A stretch of 11,485 nt of DNA. Source: Bacillota bacterium (GTDB lineage Bacteria > Bacillota > Clostridia > Peptostreptococcales > Anaerovoracaceae). The DNA is taken from NCBI GenBank assembly GCA_021443825.1, contig JABUTE010000256.1, positions 1-11,485 on the forward strand. Direction: 5' to 3'. The translations under genes and the position numbers were made by a program. Shown here piece by piece: positions 1 through 6,483 of the stretch. Position 1 is the first letter of the stretch, and the number at the start of each line of letters is the position of its first letter. The notes beneath the pieces are model-generated. The model was not told the DNA's origin and searched no databases. It saw nothing but the letters and a program-made list of their open reading frames with translations.

Positions 1-1
1 T

Positions 2-700
2 ACCGGCATGGTCGGAAAAGGCAAGAGAAGCCCCGAGGTGATCGAGGCTATGAAAGAATGCGGTGCGGTCTATTTCGGCGCCATCGGCGGCTGCGCTGCA
101 CTGCTCGCAAAATGCGTAAAGAAGGCAGAGGTCGTCGCTTATGACGATCTGGGTGCGGAAGCGCTCAGACGGCTCGAGGTCGAAAACTTCCCCGTCACCG
201 TCATCATCGACGCCGAGGGCAATAATCTTTACGAGATCGGCAGACAGAATTATCTGCAGGCTGAAAAGGAGAGAAAGAGAATGGAAAACAAGGCAACTAT
301 CGTCATCGGTGTCATCGGCTCCGATGTACACGCTGTAGGAAACAAGATCCTTTACAGAGCATTCACCGACGCAGGCTTCAATGTCATCAACCTGGGCGTT
401 TGCGTCACCCAGGAGGAATTCATCAACGCTGCCATCGAATCCGATGCAAAGGCGATCCTGGTCTCCTCCCTGTACGGACAGGGCGAGCTGGACTGCAGAG
501 GCATGAGAGAAAAGTGCGCAGAAGCAGGTATTCCCGACATTCTGCTCTATGTCGGCGGCAACATCGTTATCGGCAAGCAGGATTTCGCAGAGGTCGAAAA
601 GAGATTCCTCGAGATGGGCTACAACAGAGCCTTCCGTCCCGGCACCGATCCCTCTGTTGATATCGAATGCCTCCACGAGGACCTCCATCTGGACGAATAG
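2..700 (+). CDS. Fumarase-type (probable mesaconase) beta subunit C-terminus, fused in frame to glutamate mutase S subunit (5' partial)
   Basis: The gene enters from the left edge in frame 2 and stays open to a TAG at 698-700, giving 232 visible residues. Residues up to about 84 match the C-terminal part of class I (iron-sulfur) fumarase/tartrate dehydratase beta subunits: a GKGKRS loop, a GAIGG turn followed by an ALLAK helix, then a VENFPVTVIIDAEGN strand-turn near the usual C-terminus of that family. A short charged linker (about QAEKERKR) follows, and then a complete GlmS-type B12-binding domain starting at the Met encoded at 281. Known biology: mesaconase of the methylaspartate pathway belongs to this fumarase family and hydrates mesaconate to citramalate. 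The neighbours glmL, glmE and mal make that substrate more likely than fumarate. No stop separates the two domains, so either a true fusion is made or the S subunit starts separately inside the frame. Domain assignment is strong; substrate and fusion status are inferred. Confidence 0.8.
   Translation, partial: TGMVGKGKRSPEVIEAMKECGAVYFGAIGGCAALLAKCVKKAEVVAYDDLGAEALRRLEVENFPVTVIIDAEGNNLYEIGRQNYLQAEKERKRMENKATIVIGVIGSDVHAVGNKILYRAFTDAGFNVINLGVCVTQEEFINAAIESDAKAILVSSLYGQGELDCRGMREKCAEAGIPDILLYVGGNIVIGKQDFAEVEKRFLEMGYNRAFRPGTDPSVDIECLHEDLHLDE
266..271 (+). promoter_or_regulatory. Internal Shine-Dalgarno for glmS
   Basis: AAGGAG lies nine bases before ATG 281, inside the open frame that continues from the upstream fumarase-type domain. 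It is a good match to the anti-Shine-Dalgarno sequence and is the main argument that GlmS can be made as a free subunit as well as, or instead of, a fusion. The surrounding codons (for Lys-Glu-Arg-Lys-Arg) would arise naturally from selection for a purine-rich ribosome site. Confidence 0.6.
281..700 (+). CDS. glmS: Glutamate mutase S (sigma) subunit, cobalamin-binding; internal start within the longer frame
   Basis: Read from ATG 281 this is a 139-residue protein, close to the 137 residues of clostridial GlmS/MutS. It binds adenosylcobalamin and, with GlmE, forms the coenzyme-B12-dependent mutase that converts L-glutamate to (2S,3S)-3-methylaspartate. The base-off/His-on B12 motif DxHxxG is present as DVHAVG (Asp15, His17, Gly20), so His17 should be the lower axial cobalt ligand. 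The further family segments SSLYGQGE and GGNIVIGKQ are also present. The start is supported by the Met-Glu-Asn-Lys N-terminus, which lines up with known GlmS proteins, and by AAGGAG nine bases upstream. The frame is also open upstream into a mesaconase-type beta subunit, so both a free and a fused form are possible. glmL starts two bases after the stop, which suggests translational coupling. Confidence 0.9.
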   Translation: MENKATIVIGVIGSDVHAVGNKILYRAFTDAGFNVINLGVCVTQEEFINAAIESDAKAILVSSLYGQGELDCRGMREKCAEAGIPDILLYVGGNIVIGKQDFAEVEKRFLEMGYNRAFRPGTDPSVDIECLHEDLHLDE

Positions 701-702
701 AT

Positions 703-2178
703 ATGAGACCCGTACTTCTGATCGATTTCGGCAGCACGAATACAAAGGTCACGGCCATCGATCTGGACGAGGAAAAGCTGCTGGGCACGGCAGCCGCCTT
801 CACCACCATCTTTACCGATATCAATGAAGGTCTGCAGAATGCAGTAAAGCTCCTCGAAGAAAAGACCGGCAAGCTGGACTTTGTCGAACGTTATGCCTGC
901 TCTTCGGCAGCAGGCGGTCTGAAAATGGTGACCTCGGGTCTTGTTCCCGAGCTTACCGCAGAAGCTGCAAAAATGGCATCTCTGGGCGCCGGCGCCAAGA
1001 TCATGAAGGTCTATTCCTTCAACATGACCGAAGACGACGCCGAAGAGATCGAGCAGATCAAGCCGGATATTCTGCTGCTGGTGGGCGGCACCGACGGCGG
1101 CAACAGCGCCTGCATTTTAAGCAATGCCCAGGTGGTCGCCGGCATCAAAGGCGATTTTCCCGTGATCATCGCCGGAAACCGCAATGCGGCGCGGCAGTGC
1201 CAGCGGATCATTGGCGATTCCCACAAGACCTATATCTGCGATAACGTCATGCCCAAGTTCGGCAAGATCAACATCGAGCCGACCCAGAACCAGATCCGGG
1301 ATATCTTCCTTGAGAACATCATCTCGGCAAAGGGCCTGACCACCGCGGCCGGCCTGGTCTCGGGCATCGTCAATCCCACCCCTGCCGCTGTGCTGGCAGG
1401 CATTAAGCTTCTGGCCGAGGGCACGGAAAACGAACCGGGCATCGGCGAGCTGCTGGCGGTAGATGTGGGCGGCGCCACCACCGACGTATATACCATCTGC
1501 GACGGTCTTCCCACCAGAGGAAATACCGTATTCAAAGGACTTCCCGAGCCCTATGCCAAAAGGACTGTCGAAGGCGATATCGGCATGCGCTACAGCATCC
1601 ACGGCATCGTGGAGGCTGCCGGCGTAAAGAAGATCGCCCAGCTTTCCGGGCTTTCCGAAGAGCGTGTTACCCAGATGGTCGATCATCTGGCAGAGCATAC
1701 CGACGAGGTGCCCACCGACGAAGAGTGGGAGGCCTTGGACTTCGCTCTTGCGGGCATGGCCATCGACACCGCCGTCGAGCGCCACGCCGGCTATCTGGAA
1801 GAAGTATTCACCGTAATGGGTTCTTCTTATATGCAGATGGGAAAGGACCTGAGCAATGTGCGCCAGGTGGTCGTTACCGGCGGCTCGCTGATCCATACCA
1901 AACGGACCGACGAGATCGCAGCCCATGCCCTGCTCAATCCCGAAAAACCCCTGTCTTTGAGACCCTCCAGATCCAATATTCTGGTAGACAGAAGCTATAT
2001 CATCGCTGCCATGGGTCTTCTTTCGGAGCACTACCCCGACACCGCTCTTCGCATCATGAAGAAAGAGCTGGAGAACATGGGAATGGTCGTATCCGATGCT
2101 TCCGCAGAAGAATCTACCAAAAGTTCATTTGTTCCGGTAATGGATTTTGAGTGCCACTCAGGCCGAATCGGACATTAG
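703..2178 (+). CDS. glmL: Glutamate mutase reactivation factor GlmL/MutL, ASKHA-fold ATPase
   Basis: The 491-residue product belongs to the MutL/GlmL family encoded between the S and E subunits of clostridial glutamate mutase. Members bind ATP and are thought to reactivate the mutase by exchanging damaged cobalamin. Two ASKHA phosphate-binding loops are visible: LLIDFGSTNTK at residues 5-15 and AVDVGGATTD at about 252-261, with Asp8 and Asp254 as likely Mg-ATP ligands. A Gly-rich segment LLLVGGTDGGNS lies between them and VVVTGGSL follows in the C-terminal half. ATG 703 is preferred over the in-frame ATG at 667, because 667 would overlap glmS and add a Pro/Gly-rich leader absent from the family. 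There is no strong ribosome site of its own, so translation probably depends on the two-base spacing after glmS. The TAG stop lies 19 bases before glmE. Confidence 0.9.
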   Translation: MRPVLLIDFGSTNTKVTAIDLDEEKLLGTAAAFTTIFTDINEGLQNAVKLLEEKTGKLDFVERYACSSAAGGLKMVTSGLVPELTAEAAKMASLGAGAKIMKVYSFNMTEDDAEEIEQIKPDILLLVGGTDGGNSACILSNAQVVAGIKGDFPVIIAGNRNAARQCQRIIGDSHKTYICDNVMPKFGKINIEPTQNQIRDIFLENIISAKGLTTAAGLVSGIVNPTPAAVLAGIKLLAEGTENEPGIGELLAVDVGGATTDVYTICDGLPTRGNTVFKGLPEPYAKRTVEGDIGMRYSIHGIVEAAGVKKIAQLSGLSEERVTQMVDHLAEHTDEVPTDEEWEALDFALAGMAIDTAVERHAGYLEEVFTVMGSSYMQMGKDLSNVRQVVVTGGSLIHTKRTDEIAAHALLNPEKPLSLRPSRSNILVDRSYIIAAMGLLSEHYPDTALRIMKKELENMGMVVSDASAEESTKSSFVPVMDFECHSGRIGH

Positions 2179-2197
2179 TTTTAAAGGAGTAGAAATC

Positions 2198-3652
2198 ATG
2201 GAAATCAAAAATAAGAAGCTTTCCGATGCCACCTTTGAGGCACTCAGAAAAGAAGTTCTGGCGACCTGGCCCACCGGTCAGGAGGTCGATCTTGACGAAG
2301 CCTTTGCTTACCAGAAGACCATCACCGGCGACCGCCGCTTTTCTGACAAGCTGAAGAAGGCCCAGGAAGAGCACCGCACCCTGATCCAGCCCAGAGCCGG
2401 CGTTCCCGTCGTCGATGAGCACATCAAGCTGATGCAGCATCTGGAAAAGTACGGCGAAGTCGACCTTCTGCCCTCCACCATCGACAGCTATACCCGTCTG
2501 AACCGCTACAACGAAGCAGAGGTCGGTATCGCTGAATCCATCAAGCAGGGAAGAGCCCTGATGAACGGTCTGCCCGTTGTCAACCACGGCGTTGCCAAGT
2601 GCAGAAAGATCATCGAATCCGTTCATACCCCCGTTCAGGTAAGACACGGTACTCCCGATGCAAGACTGCTCACCGAGATCTCCTACGCTGCAGGCTTCAC
2701 CTCTTACGAGGGCGGCGGCGTTTCCTACAACCTGCCCTATTGCAAGAACATTCCCATGGAACAGACCATGTGGACCTGGCAGTATGTCGACAGACTGACC
2801 GGTCTGTACGAAGAAAACGGCATCACCATCAACAGAGAGCCCTACGGCCCCCTGACCGGTACCCTGGTTCCTCCCTGCATCTCTCATGCAGCTGCCGTCA
2901 TCGAAGCCATCATGGCTGCCGAGCAGGGCTGCAAGTCCATCACCGTCGGCTACGGTCAGTGCGGCAACATCACCCAGGATGTCGCTGCCATCCAGACCCT
3001 GGAAGAGCTGACCAACGAATATCTGAACAAGTACGGCTATCACGATGTCAACGTCACCACCGTTCTGCACGAATGGATGGGCGGCTTCCCCGAAGACGAA
3101 GCAAAGGCCTTCGGTGTCATTTCGCTGGGCGCTGCTGCTGCCGCTCTTTCCAAGGCAACCAAGGTCATCGTCAAGTCTCCCCACGAAGCGGTCGGTATTC
3201 CTACCATGGAAGCCAACGCACAGGGCTGCCGCTGCACCAAGCAGGTGGTAAACATGCTCTACGAGCAGTACTACACCGCAGAAAACCTGGAAGAAGAAAA
3301 GGAAATGATCCGTCAGGAGACCCGCGCTATTCTGGACAAGTGCTACGAGCTGGGCGATGAAGACTGGGCCGTCGGCTGCTGCAGAGGCGTCGAAGCAGGC
3401 GTTCTGGATATTCCCTTTGCTCCCTGCGCAGTCAATGCAGGCCTGATGCTGCCCGCCCGCGACAACGACGGTGCCATCCGCATCCTGGAAATGGGCAACC
3501 TGCCCTTCAGCAAGGAGGTCAAGGACTTCCACAGAAAGAAGATGGAAGAGCGCTCCAAGTTTGAAAACAGACCCATCCACTTCAACATGGTCGTCGACGA
3601 TATCTATGCCATCGGCAAGGGCCGTCTCGTAGGCCGCCCCGAAAAGAAGTAG
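2198..3652 (+). CDS. glmE: Glutamate mutase E (epsilon) catalytic subunit
   Basis: The 484-residue protein has almost exactly the length of clostridial GlmE/MutE (483-485) and aligns with it from the first residues (MEIKNKK). It is the TIM-barrel subunit that holds glutamate and the adenosyl group while GlmS supplies cobalamin, catalysing the radical rearrangement of glutamate to 3-methylaspartate. The three substrate-carboxylate arginines of the C. cochlearium structure (Arg66, Arg100, Arg149) occur at the same numbers here, in QPRAG, SYTRLNR and VRHGTPD. Glu171 (EGGG) and Tyr177/Tyr181 (SYNLPY) are also kept, so the enzyme should be active. The start at ATG 2198 is chosen because AAAGGAG lies eight bases upstream and the N-terminus matches the family; an in-frame ATG at 2147 lies inside glmL and has no such site. 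Arginine codons are mainly AGA, as in mal, suggesting high expression. Confidence 0.96.
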   Translation: MEIKNKKLSDATFEALRKEVLATWPTGQEVDLDEAFAYQKTITGDRRFSDKLKKAQEEHRTLIQPRAGVPVVDEHIKLMQHLEKYGEVDLLPSTIDSYTRLNRYNEAEVGIAESIKQGRALMNGLPVVNHGVAKCRKIIESVHTPVQVRHGTPDARLLTEISYAAGFTSYEGGGVSYNLPYCKNIPMEQTMWTWQYVDRLTGLYEENGITINREPYGPLTGTLVPPCISHAAAVIEAIMAAEQGCKSITVGYGQCGNITQDVAAIQTLEELTNEYLNKYGYHDVNVTTVLHEWMGGFPEDEAKAFGVISLGAAAAALSKATKVIVKSPHEAVGIPTMEANAQGCRCTKQVVNMLYEQYYTAENLEEEKEMIRQETRAILDKCYELGDEDWAVGCCRGVEAGVLDIPFAPCAVNAGLMLPARDNDGAIRILEMGNLPFSKEVKDFHRKKMEERSKFENRPIHFNMVVDDIYAIGKGRLVGRPEKK

Positions 3653-3661
3653 TTTCTATCA

Positions 3662-3690
3662 TTGATATAGAACTTACAAAACGCTTTTAT
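3662..3690 (+). promoter_or_regulatory. Possible internal promoter before mal
   Basis: The 72-base gap between glmE and mal is AT-rich compared with its surroundings. It contains TTGATA at 3662-3667 and TTTTAT at 3685-3690 with a 17-base spacer, a partial match to a sigma-A promoter (five of six and four of six). A six-base inverted repeat (TTCTAT/ATAGAA, 3654-3672) overlaps the -35 box. This could give mal additional transcription, but the -10 box is weak and co-transcription from upstream remains likely. Confidence 0.3.
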
Positions 3691-3724
3691 TACGCTGTTA
3701 TCTTATTAAGGAGGATAAAGCAAA

Positions 3725-4984
3725 ATGAAAATCATTGATGTTGTCTGCTCCGCAGGCAGAACCGGTTTCTACTTTGATGACCAGAGAGCCATCAAGCAGG
3801 GCGCCGGCCACGACGGCGTATTCTACACCGGCGCTCCCGTGACCGAAGGCTTCACCGCCGTTCGTATGCCCGGCGAATCCATCTCTGTTCAGATCATTCT
3901 GGAAGACGGTCAGATCGCTTTCGGCGACTGCGCAGCAGTTCAGTATTCCGGCGCAGGCGGCAGAGATCCCCTGTTCCTGGCAAAGGACTTCATTCCCGTT
4001 ATCGACAAGTACATCAAGCCCATGCTGGTAGGCAGAGAAGCAGACAACTTCCGTCAGCTGACCGCTGAGATGGAAGCCATCCAGGTCGAAGGCAAGAGAC
4101 TTCACACCGCAATCCGTTACGGCGTATCCCAGGCCATCCTGGATGCCGTTGCAAAGGCAAACCACAAGATCATGGCAGAAGTCGTTGCAGAAGAATACGG
4201 CTGCACCGTATCTGAGACTCCCATCGACATCTTCACCCAGTCCGGCGACGATCGCTACGACAACTCCGACAAGATGATCATCAAGGGCGCTCAGGTCCTG
4301 CCTCACGCTCTGATCAACAACATCGACACCAAGCTGGGCCCCAAGGGCGAAAAGCTGGAGGCTTATGTTGCATGGCTCAGAGACAGAATCCTGCAGCACA
4401 GAATGTCTGAGGACTACAACCCCATCTTCCACATCGACGTTTACGGCACCATCGGTGCTGCCTTTGGCAACAACAACTACAAGGAAATGGCAGACTACCT
4501 GGCCAAGCTGGAAGAGCTGGCAAAGCCCTTCCATCTGAGAATCGAAGGACCCATGGACTGCGACTGCGACAGAGAGACCCAGATGATCGCTCTGAAGGGC
4601 CTGACCGAAGAGCTTGACAAGAGAGGCATCAACGTAGAGCTGGTCGCTGACGAATGGTGCAACACTCTGGAAGACGTCAAGTACTTCACCGACAACCACG
4701 CAGGTCACATGGTCCAGATCAAGACTCCCGACCTGGGCGGCATCAACAACACCATCGAAGCCGTTCTGTATTGCAAGGAGCACGGAATGGGCGCTTATCA
4801 GGGCGGAACCTGCAACGAGACCGACCGTTCTGCTCAGGTCTGCGTACACTGCGCGATGGCTACCAAGCCTGTTCAGATCCTGGCGAAGCCCGGTATGGGC
4901 GTAGACGAGGGCTACATGATCGTCAACAACGAAATGCAGCGCATCCTTGCCATCATGAAGGCCAAGAAGAACTGCTGCAAGTAG
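3725..4984 (+). CDS. mal: 3-methylaspartate ammonia-lyase
   Basis: The 419-residue product is a close match over its whole length to the 413-residue C. tetanomorphum enzyme of the enolase superfamily. It removes ammonia from (2S,3S)-3-methylaspartate to give mesaconate, the second step of the methylaspartate pathway. The active-site residues sit where expected: His194 (LPHAL), metal ligands Asp238 (HIDVYG), Glu274 (RIEGPMD) and Asp309 (ADEWCN), the catalytic lysine Lys333 in QIKTPDLGG, and the GGTCNE loop with Cys363. ATG 3725 follows AAGGAGG with a ten-base gap and gives the family N-terminus MKIIDV. Two local differences are visible. The residue before GGTC is Gln where the C. tetanomorphum enzyme has Cys, and the C-terminal part is cysteine-richer (VCVHCAM near residue 372, and a NCCK tail). 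Function is not in doubt. Confidence 0.97.
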   Translation: MKIIDVVCSAGRTGFYFDDQRAIKQGAGHDGVFYTGAPVTEGFTAVRMPGESISVQIILEDGQIAFGDCAAVQYSGAGGRDPLFLAKDFIPVIDKYIKPMLVGREADNFRQLTAEMEAIQVEGKRLHTAIRYGVSQAILDAVAKANHKIMAEVVAEEYGCTVSETPIDIFTQSGDDRYDNSDKMIIKGAQVLPHALINNIDTKLGPKGEKLEAYVAWLRDRILQHRMSEDYNPIFHIDVYGTIGAAFGNNNYKEMADYLAKLEELAKPFHLRIEGPMDCDCDRETQMIALKGLTEELDKRGINVELVADEWCNTLEDVKYFTDNHAGHMVQIKTPDLGGINNTIEAVLYCKEHGMGAYQGGTCNETDRSAQVCVHCAMATKPVQILAKPGMGVDEGYMIVNNEMQRILAIMKAKKNCCK

Positions 4985-5001
4985 TCCGAAAGGAACGAGC
5001 C

Positions 5002-5286
5002 ATGCCCAACAGCTACCGGTTTTTCAATAACAGAGACTGCATCTATTTTCCGTGCCATCCCACCGATGATCCGGACAATTTCAACTGTCTCTTCTGCTAT
5101 TGCCCGCTGTATGCCTTAGGCGACAACTGCGGCGGCAACTTCAAGTATATCGGCGGCATCTGTAAGGACTGCAGCGATTGCAAGGTTCCCCATATTCCGG
5201 CCAACTACGATTATATCTGCAAAAAGTACGATGAGATCATGGAGCTGGCTGCTGCCAATCATACCCCCGGCAATCGGGACAAGTAG
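5002..5286 (+). CDS. Small cysteine-rich (PF04071-like) putative metal-binding protein
   Basis: This 94-residue protein contains ten cysteines within its first 73 residues, at positions 13, 18, 29, 32, 34, 43, 54, 57, 60 and 73, including CLFCYCP and CKDCSDC. The spacing and the Arg-Asp-Cys...Phe-Pro-Cys-His opening fit the 'cysteine-rich small domain' family, which is predicted to bind metal; the recognition is from memory of the family pattern. There is no signal peptide or membrane segment, so it should be cytoplasmic. It starts 17 bases after mal with AAAGGAA seven bases before its ATG, and the next feature is a terminator, so it is most likely the last gene of the glutamate operon. From memory, relatives are often found near cobalamin-related genes, which would fit a B12-dependent pathway, but its molecular role is unknown. 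Possible roles are zinc or iron-sulfur binding or metal delivery to the pathway enzymes; none is shown. Confidence 0.8.
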   Translation: MPNSYRFFNNRDCIYFPCHPTDDPDNFNCLFCYCPLYALGDNCGGNFKYIGGICKDCSDCKVPHIPANYDYICKKYDEIMELAAANHTPGNRDK

Positions 5287-5298
5287 CTGAAAACAAGC

Positions 5299-5395
5299 AA
5301 AGAAGACCTCTTTTTCGAAAGGATCGCTGTTTTCTTTTCCGTTTATCGGAAAAGAGGGTGGTGAATCAAATGAAGAAGAGGTCTTTTTTATTTGA
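5299..5395 (+). terminator. Nested-hairpin intrinsic terminator after the glutamate operon
   Basis: Arms 5299-5317 and 5371-5389 can pair over 19 positions (16 Watson-Crick, 3 G-U), with a core of AAGACCTCTT against AAGAGGTCTT. The 3' arm runs into a T-rich tract at about 5384-5393. Within the 53-base loop a second hairpin forms from CTTTTCCG (5334-5341) and CGGAAAAG (5347-5354) around TTTAT. Position, 12 bases after a stop codon and before a new promoter, supports termination of the upstream operon. The size and nesting are unusual for a simple terminator. Confidence 0.7.
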
Positions 5396-5434
5396 TTTAA
5401 GGAGCATTCTTCACAAATTCCGGTCGGTTTCGGT

Positions 5435-5463
5435 TTGCAATAAAGGAAAGATATCGGTATAAT
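5435..5463 (+). promoter_or_regulatory. Promoter of the ABC importer operon
   Basis: TTGCAA at 5435-5440 and a consensus TATAAT at 5458-5463 are separated by 17 bases, a standard sigma-A arrangement (four of six and six of six). Transcription would start near 5470, leaving a leader of about 57 bases before the first permease. The terminator upstream separates this unit from the glutamate operon. Confidence 0.75.
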
Positions 5464-5488
5464 TATTCTGTTCGCTTGTTTTTGCACC

Positions 5489-5513
5489 ATTCAGAAGACA
5501 TTTGCTTCTGAAT
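5489..5513 (+). promoter_or_regulatory. Perfect 9-bp inverted repeat in the importer leader
   Basis: ATTCAGAAG (5489-5497) and CTTCTGAAT (5505-5513) are perfect inverted copies separated by seven bases. They lie downstream of the predicted transcription start and end 13 bases before the start codon at 5527. They could be a repressor operator or an mRNA hairpin next to the weak ribosome site (AGAAAGA, 5514-5520). Which of these applies cannot be told from the sequence. Confidence 0.45.
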
Positions 5514-5526
5514 AGAAAGAATCCAT

Positions 5527-6483
5527 ATGACCAAATATATCATCAAACGAATATTGCTGATCGTGCCCGTGGTACTGGCCGTCATCTTTCTGGTATTCGG
5601 CATCCTGTATATCACGCCGGGCTCATCGCTGAACCGGATGCAGATCTATTGTTCCGACGGACTGGATCCTGTGCTTTCCGCGGTATCGGCCGAGGCGGGC
5701 TTTTTTACCCGCTATGTGCGCTATTGCTATAACGTATTCTTCCATCTGGATTTCGGCGCCTCCGCCAACCGTTCGGTGAGCATCGCCGATCAGGTCTTCA
5801 TGCGGTGGCAGTGGACCTTAAAGCTGGCAGGGCTTTCTCTGCTGGTCAGCGCTGTGCTGGGCATTCCGGCCGGCATCGCCTCGGCTACCCATCCGGGCGG
5901 AAAGGCCGACCGGATCATTTCCGCTGTTGCAACGTTATTCTCGTCGGTTCCCAGCTATTGCTTTGCGGTAGGTCTTGCCCTGCTCTTTGCGTTAAAGCTG
6001 GGCTGGCTGCCCTCCTACGGGGTGCAGCAGGCGGGTGGGCTGGTGCTTCCCGTCGTTACCGTATCGGCCTCGGGCATCTCCCAGTTTATCCGCGTGGTGA
6101 GAGCTGCCGTATCGGAAACGCTGGACAAGAACTATATCACCGCTCTTCGCGCCGCAGGGCTGAAGGAGAGGGCGGTCATCGGCGTTCACGCCCTGCGCAA
6201 TGCCCTCGTTCCCATCACCGCGTCGCTGGGCGAAACGGCCACCAAGATCCTGGGCGGCACCTTCGTCGCCGAAAAGTTCTTTGCGGTTCCCGGCATCGGC
6301 TTTTATCTGATCAAGGCCATCAGCAAGGTGGAGTACGAGATCATTTTGGCCTGCGCTGCAAGCACGGCGGTATTCCTGGTCATTCTCAATATTATTACCG
6401 ATATCATCTGCCTTTGCGCCGATCCTCAGCTGCGTAAGAGGATCACCGCCGGCGGAGGAAAGAGAGGTTCCGGCCATGCGTAG
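5527..6483 (+). CDS. ABC importer permease, DppB/OppB/NikB family
   Basis: The 318-residue integral membrane protein begins with a typical MTKYIIKRILLIVPVVLAVIF first transmembrane helix, followed by the external segment ending in LDFGAS that characterises DppB-type permeases. About five more hydrophobic segments follow. The cytoplasmic EAA loop, which docks on the ATPase, is visible around NYITALRAAGLKERAV with ALRNALVP after it (residues about 200-230). It forms the membrane channel with the next gene product and should take up peptides, nickel or a similar small solute; the substrate cannot be read from the sequence. The ribosome site is weak (AGAAAGA). The end overlaps the next gene by 8 bases, indicating a coupled operon. 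Arginine codons are mostly CGN, unlike the glutamate genes upstream. Confidence 0.9.
   Translation: MTKYIIKRILLIVPVVLAVIFLVFGILYITPGSSLNRMQIYCSDGLDPVLSAVSAEAGFFTRYVRYCYNVFFHLDFGASANRSVSIADQVFMRWQWTLKLAGLSLLVSAVLGIPAGIASATHPGGKADRIISAVATLFSSVPSYCFAVGLALLFALKLGWLPSYGVQQAGGLVLPVVTVSASGISQFIRVVRAAVSETLDKNYITALRAAGLKERAVIGVHALRNALVPITASLGETATKILGGTFVAEKFFAVPGIGFYLIKAISKVEYEIILACAASTAVFLVILNIITDIICLCADPQLRKRITAGGGKRGSGHA

Noticed and set aside
2114..3580. Long minus-strand open frames opposite glmE and mal (2114-3580 and 3698-4849)
   Set aside because: They are mirror frames of highly conserved, codon-biased genes, their translations have no recognisable domain, and no minus-strand ribosome site or promoter supports them.
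5355..5362. AGGGTGGT, identical to the start of the T-box riboswitch core
   Set aside because: The rest of the T-box core (ACCGCG) is absent, only about 70 bases separate it from the upstream stop codon, which is too little for Stem I, and the following hairpin does not compete with it.
5370..5462. A 30-codon open frame beginning MKKRSFLF with a purine-rich stretch upstream, possible leader peptide
   Set aside because: Its first codons are the 3' arm of the terminator and its last codons are the -10 box of the next promoter. It has no family resemblance, so those DNA-level roles explain the sequence better.
5287..5526. Cobalamin riboswitch in the long intergenic gap near B12-dependent genes
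   Set aside because: I found no B12-box-like sequence, and the gap is filled by the terminator, promoter and inverted repeat.
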